This document shows positions 18,094-27,093 of a stretch of 36,644 nucleotides of DNA, piece after piece. The DNA is from an uncultured Holophagaceae bacterium (GTDB taxonomy: Bacteria > Acidobacteriota > Holophagae > Holophagales > Holophagaceae). Location of the stretch: contig CAIOFF010000001.1 of the NCBI GenBank assembly GCA_903857495.1, positions 1-36,644 on the forward strand, written 5' to 3'. The position numbers and the translations under genes were made by a program. The first letter of the stretch is position 1. Every line of letters begins with the position of its first letter. The notes beneath the pieces were generated by a model. The model ran no database searches. It was not told where the DNA came from and worked only from the letters and a program-made list of their open reading frames with translations.

Positions 18094-18438
18094 GTCACTG
18101 AATTGCTGGCAGGTAGGCGCCCCTGTAGGCAGCCCGGGGGGCTGTCGGAAGGGATCAGCGCCGTGCCAGCAATTCGTGCGGCCGGAGGGGACGCCGCAGA
18201 GCGATGGCCCCGGAGGGAATCCCGCTGCCTAAACCCGCCAAACGCTTCGGCGGAGGCGGCACCGCAAGGAAGGGCCCGCAGGGCGATGCGGGACATCGTT
18301 CACCATTCGCGCAGCGAACAGGGCCGCATCGGCAAAGCCGATGGCGGGGGCGTAGCCCCGAGGGCCAAAGGCCTGAGCCAAGGGACCTGACGCGGCGGGG
18401 CGCCTGCCTGGCTTCCTCCCTCCGGGCGAGGGGTTTTG
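18094..18438. repeat. Non-coding hairpin-rich region after tRNA-Ser
   Basis: No credible gene is present, though two frames stay open by GC bias. A 12-bp perfect inverted repeat (18100-18111 with 18164-18175) holds nested stems, including cagccc-gg-gggctg. Farther on, four consecutive hairpins have 3-nt loops: 18306-18310/18314-18318 (gca), 18327-18333/18337-18343 (aaa), 18347-18351/18355-18359 (gta) and 18363-18366/18370-18373 (aaa). The style matches the hairpins at both window edges. It could be a degenerate mobile repeat or an untranslated structured RNA. Confidence 0.55.
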
Positions 18439-19935
18439 TTAGGCACTCTTACTGAAGCAGACCGTGTCCGTGAGGGTCTGGTTGTAGGCGGGAAGGAAGA
18501 CACTCGCGTCCATGCAGTAGGACCCGGGCGGCAGGCTGGGCAGCGGATCAAAGCCGTTGTCCATGTCCGGTCGGACCTTGGCGGTGGTCGTGGCCACCAC
18601 GGCGCCAGTACCATTCCGGATGGTGATGGTCACCACGGCCCCGAAGAAGGCAGGGTCTGGCTGGATGGCCCAGGGCGAGGTCCCGGGGGGGTTGAGGGTG
18701 GTGAGATCGGATTTGCCGATGACCACAAAACCGGTGACGCTCCGGTCGGCCATGTCGTGCCGGATGTAGCCCCGCCCCGCTCCGGCGTTCATGGTCACGA
18801 GGTCGATGGCCAGGGGCAGACTCGCGGGGTTGGCCGAGAACATCTTCGTGCCATCGACCCATGGGTCCTTGGGTGTGCCGAGCACCGTCGAGGCGGCGCA
18901 GGCGGCCTTCACCGTAGCGACGAGTCCGGCCTTGCCCTGCCACAGCCCTTTGTTCCACTCCGCGAAGAGCTTGCGGTAGAACCCACCGTCCGTCCGCCAG
19001 AGGGCCGCGTAGACCATGCAGGCATCGTCGATGGCAGCGGAGTTCATCCCGTAGTTGTTCGGCCAGGCGGAGTGGATGACCTCAGGCCGGATCGAGCCGT
19101 AGGCCGCCAGGTAGGCCGGGTCATCCAGAAGGGTCACGGTCTCGCCGTAGCCGGCGAGCTCCTGAGCCGAGAAATACTGCATGAAATCCGAAGACCGTAG
19201 CGAGTAGAGCAGCACCGAGGCGATGGACTGGCTCAGATACTCATTGAGCCTGTAAAGGTTGGTCTCAGCATCGGTGGTCAGCCCGCTGTACCCAGGCACA
19301 TAGAGGTGGGCGACCTCGACCACGTACCAGCTGGCCCAGTAGAGATCCACCGTGGGCTTGGCATCGGCATAGAGGTTCTCGAGGCTGCCACCCCAGGAGC
19401 GGTGGCGAGTCGGGTCATAGATGAGGTTGAACGACTTCACGGGCGCGACGCCAAGGAGGTCGTTCAGCACCGCGACCAGGTGGCCGTGGAATTCGCGGAT
19501 CCAGGCTGCCTCCTCTGCGGTGAAGCCCGTCAGACTGACCGTGATGTTGCTGGCCGTGGGCAGCGCGGGGGCCACCACCGAGAGGACGAGGCCCACGGAA
19601 GTGGAACCCCCCGAGTTCGACGCGGTGACCACGTAGGAGGCCTGGGCCAAAGCCACCGTCGGGGTCCCCGTCATCACCCCAGTGGTGGGGTTCAGACTCA
19701 GCCCCGCCGGCAGGATCGGGCTGGTGGTGTAGGACACCACGGCTCCCCCGCTGCTGGACGGTGCATTGGCCGTGATGGCCGTGCCCCGGGTGTAGGTCGC
19801 AGGGTTGGCGGAATAGGTCAGGGCTGCAGGCGCCTGGACCGTGGGTGTGCTGGCCCCGCCGCCACCGCTCCCGCAGCCGGCCGAGAGGAGAAGGGCCGCC
19901 ATCAGGGGAACCAGCATCCAGCTCGGCAATCTCAT
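18439..19935 (-). CDS. Large lipoprotein with putative Ig domain, function unknown
   Basis: A 498-residue protein. Lipobox LLLSAGC near residue 21 with a Gly-rich linker; a putative Ig/cadherin-like domain (about 38-120) with the motif LPAGLSLNPTTGVMTGTPT found in He_PIG repeats; then an unrecognised domain of about 370 residues rich in aromatic residues (IREFHGHLVAVLNDLLG, WASWYVVEVAHLYVPGY, WPNNYGMNSAAIDDACM). VEVAHLY is reminiscent of, but does not match, the zinc motif HExxH, so no peptidase call is made. It is probably anchored to the outer membrane and may bind or process a surface substrate. The start has the usual charged N-terminus (MRLPSW). Divergent from the next small gene, with 173 nt between. 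Confidence 0.8.
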   Translation of the reverse strand: MRLPSWMLVPLMAALLLSAGCGSGGGGASTPTVQAPAALTYSANPATYTRGTAITANAPSSSGGAVVSYTTSPILPAGLSLNPTTGVMTGTPTVALAQASYVVTASNSGGSTSVGLVLSVVAPALPTASNITVSLTGFTAEEAAWIREFHGHLVAVLNDLLGVAPVKSFNLIYDPTRHRSWGGSLENLYADAKPTVDLYWASWYVVEVAHLYVPGYSGLTTDAETNLYRLNEYLSQSIASVLLYSLRSSDFMQYFSAQELAGYGETVTLLDDPAYLAAYGSIRPEVIHSAWPNNYGMNSAAIDDACMVYAALWRTDGGFYRKLFAEWNKGLWQGKAGLVATVKAACAASTVLGTPKDPWVDGTKMFSANPASLPLAIDLVTMNAGAGRGYIRHDMADRSVTGFVVIGKSDLTTLNPPGTSPWAIQPDPAFFGAVVTITIRNGTGAVVATTTAKVRPDMDNGFDPLPSLPPGSYCMDASVFLPAYNQTLTDTVCFSKSA

Positions 19936-20108
19936 GATGACCCCAGGGTAGGAAACGCCTCCCCCAGTCTGTCATGGCCCGGATCGCCCGGTAGTAGGCG
20001 GGCTTTGGATCCTGGGCATCACCCCTCGCCCCGGCGGGTGTCCCAGCACCTGGGCAGTGCATCAATGCCGGTTCTGTCACACTCTGCCCATCCCAATGGA
20101 GTTCCGGC

Positions 20109-20369
20109 ATGGACGCACTTGAAACCCCTATGGCGAAAGTCTTGTCGGACATCAGCCTGAGCTTGCCCGGCGAAAAGCAGCAGGAGCATCCCAGGAAGCG
20201 ACTCGGCGCCGTTCTTCTGCTGGCAGGTCTTCTTGCCTGCGGTTCTGCTACCACCACCCCCCGGCGCGATGACGGCAGGTCGCAGCCCATCAGCCCGGTC
20301 ATCACGGGCAACCAGCCGCAGCCAGGGGCGGCCATGCGCCCGCTGTTCCCCGCTCCCATCAAGCGTTAG
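20109..20369 (+). CDS. Small hypothetical protein with internal lipobox-like segment
   Basis: An 86-residue frame with ggag 7 nt before the ATG. A hydrophobic segment ending LLLAGLLACGS (about 34-46) looks like a lipoprotein signal, but 30 or so charged residues precede it, which is long for an n-region. The rest is Pro/Thr/Arg-rich and low in complexity. It may be a real small lipoprotein with the start misplaced (MAKVLS is an internal option), or non-coding. It is not recognised as a member of any family. Confidence 0.4.
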   Translation: MDALETPMAKVLSDISLSLPGEKQQEHPRKRLGAVLLLAGLLACGSATTTPRRDDGRSQPISPVITGNQPQPGAAMRPLFPAPIKR

Positions 20370-20469
20370 CGGCAGCGCCCCACAGCCTTCTCAGACTCCA
20401 CGCCAGCCGGGATCACGGCTCGACCTCCTCCCGCGCCCAAGCATCGCCTCCAGTCCTCAGGGAGAACCC

Positions 20470-22242
20470 ATGACCCCTTGCACGATGGTAAGACTCAGGG
20501 CCTTCGCGCTGCTGGTGGCCCTGCCCCTGGCCACCCTGCTGGCTCAGGCTCCGCCCCGCGCCTACGTGGGAGCCACCCTGGTGAACCCGGGCGAGGCCCC
20601 CATCGCGAACGCCGTGGTGGTGGTGAAGGACGGCCGCATCCTGGCCGCCGGAGCGGCGGCGAAGGTGCTGATTCCCACCGATGCAGAGCGGATAAGCGTC
20701 CTCGGGAAGTGGATCATGCCGGGCCTGGTGGATGCCCACATGCACTTCTTCCAGTCCGGCGGGCTCTACACCCGGCCCGACATCAGGGACCTCCGGGCCT
20801 ATCGCAGCTACGAGCAGGAGACCACGATGATTCGCCGCGACCTGCCGGACACCTTCGCCCGCTACCTGCGTTGCGGCATCACCAGCGTCATCGACATGGG
20901 CGGGCCCAACTGGAACTTCGAGGTGCGCGACCTGGCTGCGAAGACGGCACTGGCGCCCCATGCGTGGGTGGCGGGCCCCCTGCTCACGCCGGGGCCGCTG
21001 AAGGGTCGCACCGGCGGCCCCCACTTCCTCACCACGGGCAGCGACCCGGCGGTCATCTCTGGCACCACGGAGGAGGCCGCGAGAGCCGAGGTGCGCCGTC
21101 AGGCGGCGTTGCACACGGACCTCTTCAAGCTGTGGGTCTCCGAGGGGCCCACCACGGCCGCGCAGAAGGCCGCCTATGACGAGGCGAAGAGGCTGGGGCT
21201 GAGGGTCGCGGTTCACTCCACCTCCCTGGCCGGGGCCACCGAGGCTGTGAAGGCGGGAGCGGACATCCTGGTGCACAGCGTGCTCGACCAGCCCATTCCA
21301 GACGCCCTCATGGCCGAGATGAAGCGGCGGGGCGTCATCCTCATCCCCACCCTGGTGGTGTTCCGGGGTGGGCCGATGCTGCGCACCCGGCGGTTCGTCT
21401 TTGAGCCCTGGGAGTTTGAGCTGGCGAACCCCCATGTCATGGGCACCCTCTTCGACGTACTGCACCTGCCCTTGAAGCTCGACGAGGTCGCGACGAAGGC
21501 CATCCAGGAGGGCAAGGTCTGGGAAGCACCGGCGGTGGCCCTTGATAACCTGCGTCGCCTCGTCGCCGCCGGGGTCACCGTGGCCACTGGCACCGACGCG
21601 GGCAATCAAGGGGCGTTCCACGGGGCTTCGTACTACACGGAACTGAAGCTCATGGCCCAGGCGGGTCTGACCCCGAAGGAGATCCTGACCTGCTCCACCC
21701 TCAACGGCGCCAAGGTGCTAGGCAAACAGAGGGAGTTCGGCTCCCTGGAGGCAGGGAAGCGGGCCGACCTGCTGGTGCTGGACGCGGATCCCCTGCAGGA
21801 CATGCTCAACACCCGCCGCATCCACTTGGTGGTGAAGGATGGCCAGCCCTATGCCCCGGCAGAGATCCTCAAGCCCACCGTCGAGGACGTCGTCCAGCGG
21901 CAGGTCAATGCCTACAATGCGCGAGATGCCGTGGCCTTCGCAGCCACCTATGCGCCGGACGTGACCATCCGCACCCTGCCCGAGACCACGGACCTGTTCC
22001 GGGGGCGGGAAGCCCTGCAGACAAAATACGCTGAGCGGTTCAAGCAGCGCCCTGACAGTGCCGTCCACATCACCAGCCACGCCGTCCAGGGCCCCTTCGT
22101 CATCGACCAGGAGCAGCTTGTCCATCGCTGGGATGCCACCAAGACCAGCTTTGCCGGAACCGCCATCTACGAGGTGAAGGACGGCCTCATCCAGACGGTC
22201 TGGTTCCTCAAGCCGCGCCCAGCGGAACCAGGCAAGCCCTAG
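20470..22242 (+). CDS. Exported amidohydrolase fused to C-terminal NTF2/SnoaL-like domain
   Basis: A 590-residue protein. Signal peptide (MTPCTMVRLRAFALL, cleavage near LLAQA); an amidohydrolase superfamily domain (about 30-465) of the imidazolonepropionase-like branch, with metal His in VDAHMHFF, a candidate bridging Lys in FKLWVSEG, His in VAVHST and ILVHSV, and Asp in TGTDAGNQG. A composite barrel and sandwich is closed by AGKRADLLVLDADP. From about residue 475 a second domain (VEDVVQRQVNAYNARDAVAFAATYAPDV) is typical of NTF2/SnoaL-like folds. The substrate is unknown; exported members often act on peptides or small cyclic amides. The ribosome site is aggga before ATG 20470. Confidence 0.88.
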   Translation: MTPCTMVRLRAFALLVALPLATLLAQAPPRAYVGATLVNPGEAPIANAVVVVKDGRILAAGAAAKVLIPTDAERISVLGKWIMPGLVDAHMHFFQSGGLYTRPDIRDLRAYRSYEQETTMIRRDLPDTFARYLRCGITSVIDMGGPNWNFEVRDLAAKTALAPHAWVAGPLLTPGPLKGRTGGPHFLTTGSDPAVISGTTEEAARAEVRRQAALHTDLFKLWVSEGPTTAAQKAAYDEAKRLGLRVAVHSTSLAGATEAVKAGADILVHSVLDQPIPDALMAEMKRRGVILIPTLVVFRGGPMLRTRRFVFEPWEFELANPHVMGTLFDVLHLPLKLDEVATKAIQEGKVWEAPAVALDNLRRLVAAGVTVATGTDAGNQGAFHGASYYTELKLMAQAGLTPKEILTCSTLNGAKVLGKQREFGSLEAGKRADLLVLDADPLQDMLNTRRIHLVVKDGQPYAPAEILKPTVEDVVQRQVNAYNARDAVAFAATYAPDVTIRTLPETTDLFRGREALQTKYAERFKQRPDSAVHITSHAVQGPFVIDQEQLVHRWDATKTSFAGTAIYEVKDGLIQTVWFLKPRPAEPGKP

Positions 22243-22291
22243 TCGGCGAGAACCCCAAGGGTCTGTAAGTTCTGCTCATCTGAAGGATTCC

Positions 22292-23014
22292 ATGACCACA
22301 CCCATCAACCTTGCCACTTTCTGCATCGTGGATACCGAAACGACCGGCCTGGACCCTGCAGTGGATCGGGTCTGCGAATTGGCAGGCGTACAGTGGGCGG
22401 CACGCCAGGGAGAGCTTCGACACTTTGAGACACTGGTGAATCCCGGGCGGACCATCCCACCTGAAGCCTCGGCCATCCATCACCTGGTCGACGAGGATGT
22501 GGTCGGGAGCCCGAACCTGCAGGAGGCTTTGGCAGACCTGAATCGGGAACCATTTGGGGTCTGGGTGGCTCACAACGCTGATTTCGACTTCAAGTTTCTG
22601 CCGAAGGACGGACGCCCCATCCTTTGCACGCTGAAGCTTGCGAAGAAGCTCTTTCCGGATTCGCCGAAACACACCAACCAGTATCTTCGCTATGCGCTGA
22701 AGCTCCAGGTACCAGGGGCCAAGGGGCTTCCAGCTCACCGCGCTCTTGCGGACGCCTTCGTGACCACCGCCCTGCTCAGCTATCTGTTGGCCGAAGCGAA
22801 TAAGCATCGTCCGGAACTTACGACGGTCGAGGACCTGGTGGCCTGGACGCTCGAACCCAACCTCCTGCCCATGTGTCGTTTCGGAAAGCACTCTGGAAAA
22901 CCCTGGAGTGAGGTCCCTAAGGACTACCTCCAGTGGATGGTCAAGACCATGACTGACATGGATTCCGATCTGAGATTCACCGTCGAGCACTGGCTGCGTC
23001 CAGGTTCGAACTAA
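22292..23014 (+). CDS. DEDDh 3'-5' exonuclease with ExoX-like C-terminal domain
   Basis: A 240-residue protein. The DnaQ-like exonuclease domain (about 8-170) has motif I VDTETTGLD, motif II HNADFD and motif III HRALADA, so it is DEDDh type. The C-terminal segment CRFGKHSGKPWSEVPKDYLQWM matches the small domain found in exodeoxyribonuclease X and DUF3820 proteins. It likely removes nucleotides from DNA ends during repair, or acts on RNA. Base composition is visibly lower in GC than the neighbours (about 60 percent in a sampled line against about 70). The ribosome site (aagga) stands about 7 nt before the ATG. It precedes the alpha/beta hydrolase by about 150 AT-richer nucleotides. Confidence 0.87.
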   Translation: MTTPINLATFCIVDTETTGLDPAVDRVCELAGVQWAARQGELRHFETLVNPGRTIPPEASAIHHLVDEDVVGSPNLQEALADLNREPFGVWVAHNADFDFKFLPKDGRPILCTLKLAKKLFPDSPKHTNQYLRYALKLQVPGAKGLPAHRALADAFVTTALLSYLLAEANKHRPELTTVEDLVAWTLEPNLLPMCRFGKHSGKPWSEVPKDYLQWMVKTMTDMDSDLRFTVEHWLRPGSN

Positions 23015-23169
23015 AGAGGATTCCCTACTCCTGCGAGGCTGTACGTGAGCAAGTGACAGCGGGTTGCTGAACGTGTCAAGCCTCTTGAGAAACAATGCGT
23101 CTTATCTCTTATCTGGTCTGTGTGATTTAGGGTGAAATGAGAACGTAATCCCATGGGGGCTTGAAACAG

Positions 23170-24375
23170 ATGCTGAAAGCCATTGTCCGAAGAACGGCCT
23201 TCCTGCTCACCGGGCTGCTGGCGATTGGCCAGCTGTTCGCTGGCCATCCGACCTTGCAGGAGGTCTGGGCGAGGCATGACCAGACTCTGATGGGGGCGCT
23301 CGGGAAGCCCGTGGCCAGGGATTCGTCTCAGGACCATGTCTTCAAGGGCAAGGCCGGGCGCACCGTTCACGGGATAGACATCGGCCCCGAGGCCATGCCT
23401 CCCGTCCTCTGGTGGAATGGTGGTCCAGGCCTACCCGCTGATACGGCCTGGGACTCGTTTTGCTTCGCTGAGGCGGGCCGTTACAGGCACCTTGAGATTG
23501 ATTCACCCGGCACAGGTCTCTCTTCCTGGGTGGAAGGCTGGAGACCGGAGGACACGGTGGATGATGCGGCAGCCTTCCTGCGTCTGCGGGGCATCACCAC
23601 CCCGATTCTGGTGGTTGGATACAGCTGGGGCTCCACCATGGCCCTGCTCTTCGCGCAGCGGCACCCCGAGCTGGTGCGAGGTGTCGTGATCGGTGGCGTC
23701 TGGGCGAATACGAAGAAGGAAGTTGAGGCCTACCTGGGGGTCAATGGGAATCGGATCTGGATGCCCGGGGTATCGGATGCCTTCCGTGGCAGCGTGCAAG
23801 GTCCCATCTCAGCGAGCAGCATCCATGCGGCGATCCGTTCGGGACGTGGCGGCAAGGCCTTATGCCTGGCCTACGATGCCGCGGAGACCCTTCAGGCAGT
23901 TGGAGGGCGCATCCCACTAAAGGCGCTGCTCGACCCGATCGATGCCTCCGTGGTAAGTCCCCTCAACATCGCCACCGAAACCGACCCTGACATTCGGTTT
24001 GCCTTCATCGAATCGGAAATGATGGCCCGAGGGGAGCAAGGGAAGTGGTCATTGAAGCCTCGTTTCCCGAAAGCACTCGAAAGGGTGCCGATCATCATCG
24101 TCCAAGGTCGTTTTGACCAGATCTGTTCAAGAGAGGTCGCGCAGAAGGTCCTTCGCGCCTGGCCCTGCAAGGACAAGCTGCTGGTCCCGATGAACGGTGG
24201 GCACCTGTCCTTTGGCGCACCCCCCAAGGAGACCCTCGAGTTGGCTGGTCTTGTGCTGACGGAACCCCAGAGGACCTCACTGCGCAGGGCCATGGGGCTG
24301 CACTATGGAAACGTCAGTGCGCTCTTCGGTGCAGCCATCGACTGCCTGATGCAGACCGGCCCATCCCCGCAGTGA
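23170..24375 (+). CDS. Exported alpha/beta hydrolase, prolyl-aminopeptidase-like (S33)
   Basis: A 401-residue protein with signal peptide (MLKAIVRRTAFLLTGLLAIG). Motifs of the S33 proline iminopeptidase branch are present: NGGPGLP (oxyanion), GYSWGSTMAL (nucleophile Ser, usually GGSWG), FDQIC with catalytic Asp, and GGHLSF with catalytic His. Secreted relatives release N-terminal residues or hydrolyse small esters. The start is uncertain: ATG 23170, or TTG 23161 three codons upstream; neither has a good ribosome site. GC is lower than the flanks. The intergenic stretch before it (23015-23169) is AT-rich and probably holds the promoter. Confidence 0.82.
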   Translation: MLKAIVRRTAFLLTGLLAIGQLFAGHPTLQEVWARHDQTLMGALGKPVARDSSQDHVFKGKAGRTVHGIDIGPEAMPPVLWWNGGPGLPADTAWDSFCFAEAGRYRHLEIDSPGTGLSSWVEGWRPEDTVDDAAAFLRLRGITTPILVVGYSWGSTMALLFAQRHPELVRGVVIGGVWANTKKEVEAYLGVNGNRIWMPGVSDAFRGSVQGPISASSIHAAIRSGRGGKALCLAYDAAETLQAVGGRIPLKALLDPIDASVVSPLNIATETDPDIRFAFIESEMMARGEQGKWSLKPRFPKALERVPIIIVQGRFDQICSREVAQKVLRAWPCKDKLLVPMNGGHLSFGAPPKETLELAGLVLTEPQRTSLRRAMGLHYGNVSALFGAAIDCLMQTGPSPQ

Positions 24376-24377
24376 CG

Positions 24378-24427
24378 CTGCCTCGTCAGAGGCCAGGCAT
24401 CCGCTTTCACTTGGAACGATGAGGCAG
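24378..24427. terminator. Candidate stem between convergent hydrolase and M14 genes
   Basis: 24378-24387 can pair with 24418-24427 (10 bp, one G-U), with a 30-nt loop. It lies exactly in the gap between two convergent stops but has no T run. Confidence 0.3.
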
Positions 24428-24438
24428 GCACGGGAGGT

Positions 24439-25905
24439 CTACCTCCAATCGGTTGGGCTCCCCACCCCCTGGCCGGTCGCGGCCAGCTTGCCGCCCACCA
24501 GCCTGCCTCGGAGGACGGCGCCTTCCAGGGTCAGGGTGCCCGCGCGGTCCGCCCGGTAGAGCAGGACCGCGCCCGCAAAGCCCGGCCGGGCCACGGCAGC
24601 CTCACCCTGGGCGTGGACGGCGGCTAGGAGCTTGGCCTCGTCCGTGGCGAGCAGGCCGCGCGAGCTCAGGGACTCGCGCAGCGCGGCCCAGTCGCCTGGG
24701 GGTGTGGGCCAGGGCACTGCCAGCAGGCCCGTGGCGTCCAGCTCGGCGAGGCCGCGGAGGTGCGTCAGGTCACCCACCTCGATGAGGGACGGCTCCCGGC
24801 GGCGGGGGGAGTCCCCGGAGAAGGCGCCAGGCACCAGGAAGGCCAGATCCGCAGGGAACGGCGGCAGGGCGCGTCCCCCGACCAGGCGCACGTTCCGGAC
24901 CACCAGCGTGGTGAGCGCATCCCGCTCGTTCAGGGGGATCTGCGGGTAGGCCTCGGCCCGGACCGTCTCGAGGGAGCCATCCGCGATCGCCGTGAGGGAC
25001 CCGGCCAGGGCCACGAAGTTCAGCCGGACAAGGCGCTGGGCCTCCTCCGCACCGACCCAGCCGCCGGTCTCGATGAGCAGGGTGGACGTGCCCCAGCGGG
25101 TCATGGAGTCGCCGAAGGCGCGGGCCGTGTAGTCCATGTCGTAGCGCGAGACGCGGCCCGGGGCGAGGGGCTCCACCAGCTCCCGCACCCGCACCGCCAG
25201 CTGCTTGGTCCGGCGGGTGCCGGGGGTCTCGGTCAGGGCCTCGTCGCCGGGCACGGACAGCAGCGCGATGGCCACCTGGTCACCCGTGAGCCCCGCCCGC
25301 AGGTTGGGGTTCTGGTTGTGGAGGTTGTAGCCGAACACGGGCTGCACCTGGTCCCGCAGCGCCTTCAGGAAGCGGCCCTCGGGCGAGGCCAGCCGCAGGG
25401 CGTCGCGGTTGATGTCGACCTCCTGGGCGTTCCGGCGCTGGGTGCGCTCGGCTCCGTCCGGGTTGAGCATCGGGATGATCCAGAGGGTCAGCTTCGAGAG
25501 CACCTGCTGGGCCGCGGGGTCGGCGGGGCTGGCGCCCAGCCAGTTCAACAGGTCCAGGAGCGCTGACGTCGCCGTGGGCTCGTCCCCGTGCATCTGGGAC
25601 CAGAGGAGCACGCCCGTGGGTCCGTGGCCCAGGCGCAGGGCCGGGATTTTCCGCCCCTCGCTGGAGACGCCCTCTTCCACCAGGGTGATGAGCCCGGGAT
25701 GCCGCTGCTGCAGCGTGGCCAGCGCCACCCGGAGCTCGCGGTGCTTCAGGGCCCAGGGATCGGCCGGAGACACACGCACCCGGGGCCAGACCTCCCAGAG
25801 CGACCGGGCCTGGCTGGCGGCCGGTGCGGGCGGGGCGGCCCCGGCGGCGCTGCCGCAGAGCAGCAGCACCAGGGCAGCGAAGGCGAGGGCGCGTCGCACG
25901 GGCAC
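24439..25905 (-). CDS. M14-family zinc carboxypeptidase, exported
   Basis: A 488-residue protein with signal peptide (hydrophobic 7-24). M14 motifs: QMHGDEPTAT (zinc His and Glu, HxxE), a region with NPDGAERTQRRN and VDINRD (substrate Arg/Asn), YNLHNQNP (zinc His) and LIETGGW (catalytic Glu). A C-terminal region of about 180 residues is less conserved. It would remove C-terminal residues from peptides or peptidoglycan stems in the envelope. The start is GTG at 25905, 3 nt after the stop of the S66 gene, so the two genes are almost certainly co-transcribed and coupled. Confidence 0.9.
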   Translation of the reverse strand: MPVRRALAFAALVLLLCGSAAGAAPPAPAASQARSLWEVWPRVRVSPADPWALKHRELRVALATLQQRHPGLITLVEEGVSSEGRKIPALRLGHGPTGVLLWSQMHGDEPTATSALLDLLNWLGASPADPAAQQVLSKLTLWIIPMLNPDGAERTQRRNAQEVDINRDALRLASPEGRFLKALRDQVQPVFGYNLHNQNPNLRAGLTGDQVAIALLSVPGDEALTETPGTRRTKQLAVRVRELVEPLAPGRVSRYDMDYTARAFGDSMTRWGTSTLLIETGGWVGAEEAQRLVRLNFVALAGSLTAIADGSLETVRAEAYPQIPLNERDALTTLVVRNVRLVGGRALPPFPADLAFLVPGAFSGDSPRRREPSLIEVGDLTHLRGLAELDATGLLAVPWPTPPGDWAALRESLSSRGLLATDEAKLLAAVHAQGEAAVARPGFAGAVLLYRADRAGTLTLEGAVLRGRLVGGKLAATGQGVGSPTDWR

Positions 25906-25908
25906 GCC

Positions 25909-26952
25909 CTACCGGACCGCGGGTTCCAGCAGCTTGATGGAGCCGCGCGTCGCGTCGATCTCAGCGCGCACGCCGACCGGCACCGTGAACTTGTTCTCGA
26001 TGTGCCCGATCATCGCGCCCTCCCAGGCCGGCACCTTCAGGGGCCGGAGGTGGTCGTTCAGGACCTCTTCCAGGGTCAGCGACCCCTGCCCCTCGCCCGG
26101 GAGGCACTTGGTGCACTTCCCGAAGACCACGCCCGCCACCTTGTCCAGCACCCCCGCCAGCTTCAGCTGGGTCAGCATCCGGTCCACGCGGTAGATGCTC
26201 TCGTTGGTGTCCTCGAGGAACAGAATCTTCCCGGACCAGTCCGGCAGATACGGCGACCCGAGCATGGCGGTGAGCACTGTCAGGTTCCCGCCGACCAGTA
26301 CCCCCGCGGCGACGCCCGGAGTGATGGTCCGGATCCGGTCCTCGGTGACCACCAGGCCCTTGCCGATCACGGCGGGGTTGGTCAGGGTGACGGCCTCAGC
26401 GTTGAACAGTACCCGGCGGACATAGTCCAGGGAGTAGGGGTTCCAGGTGGAGGTGCCCACGGGTCCGTGGAAGGTGATGAGGCCGGTCTTGGCGTAGATC
26501 GCGGTGAGCAGGGAGGTGATGTCGCTGTAGCCGAGCAGGATCTTCGGATGGGCCGCAATCAGGGGGTAGTCGAGCAGGGGCAGCAGGCGGTTGCAGCCCC
26601 ACCCGCCGCGGATGCACAGGATGGCGTCCACGGAGTCATCGCCGAACATCATGTTCAGGTCCGCGGCCCGGTCCGCATCCGTCCCGCCCAGGTAGCCGTA
26701 GCGGTCGAGCACATGCTTGCCGAGCTTCGGCTTCAGGCCCAGGGCCCGGAGGGTCTCCTGGAGGATCTCGAGCTCCTCCGTGAGCCAGGTGGCGCTGGCC
26801 GGGCTCACCAGCCCCACCGTGGCCCCGGGCACCAGTCGCCGGGGCCGGACCGACGAGGCGGAGGCCGCGGCCCCCAGTAGCTCGGGGGCGACCTGGGTCG
26901 AGAGGGCCGCAAGCAGGGTGGCCTGCAGGAAGGAGCGGCGGTTCTGAGTCAT
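25909..26952 (-). CDS. LD-carboxypeptidase (S66, LdcA/MccF-like), Tat-exported
   Basis: A 347-residue protein. Twin-arginine signal NRRSFLQATLLAA at the N-terminus, which is unusual since LdcA is normally cytoplasmic. S66 motifs are seen: GATVGLVSPA, IRGGWGCNRLLPLLD, nucleophile Ser in GYSDITSLL, a Glu in FLEDTNE and His in IGHIENK. LdcA cleaves the L,D bond of muropeptides; MccF relatives hydrolyse peptide-nucleotide antibiotics. The start was set at 26952 because ggga lies upstream and the Tat signal follows; the frame stays open beyond. The next gene, coding M14, follows after 3 nt, so a joint role in peptide trimming in the periplasm is likely. It is divergent from the kinase-TPR gene. 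Confidence 0.9.
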   Translation of the reverse strand: MTQNRRSFLQATLLAALSTQVAPELLGAAASASSVRPRRLVPGATVGLVSPASATWLTEELEILQETLRALGLKPKLGKHVLDRYGYLGGTDADRAADLNMMFGDDSVDAILCIRGGWGCNRLLPLLDYPLIAAHPKILLGYSDITSLLTAIYAKTGLITFHGPVGTSTWNPYSLDYVRRVLFNAEAVTLTNPAVIGKGLVVTEDRIRTITPGVAAGVLVGGNLTVLTAMLGSPYLPDWSGKILFLEDTNESIYRVDRMLTQLKLAGVLDKVAGVVFGKCTKCLPGEGQGSLTLEEVLNDHLRPLKVPAWEGAMIGHIENKFTVPVGVRAEIDATRGSIKLLEPAVR

Positions 26953-27093
26953 GGAAGCTCCCGGAAGCTGGTAGTGGAACACGGCGCCTTTCACCGAGGC
27001 AAATCCGGAGGAGAGGCAGACGCCTGGTGAATTTTTTGGGGTGGGATGAGATTGCCCAGAATCAAAAGACTCGCACCTGAATAATAATGATCC

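Noticed and set aside
18067-18390. Small frames after tRNA-Ser with a motif like AESEGFE
   Set aside because: That peptide is simply the translation of an inverted tRNA 3' end. There is no ribosome site and the region is a row of hairpins.
19200-19330. Zinc metallopeptidase motif in the large lipoprotein (VEVAHLY)
   Set aside because: The HExxH order is not present, only a loose resemblance, so no peptidase function was assigned.
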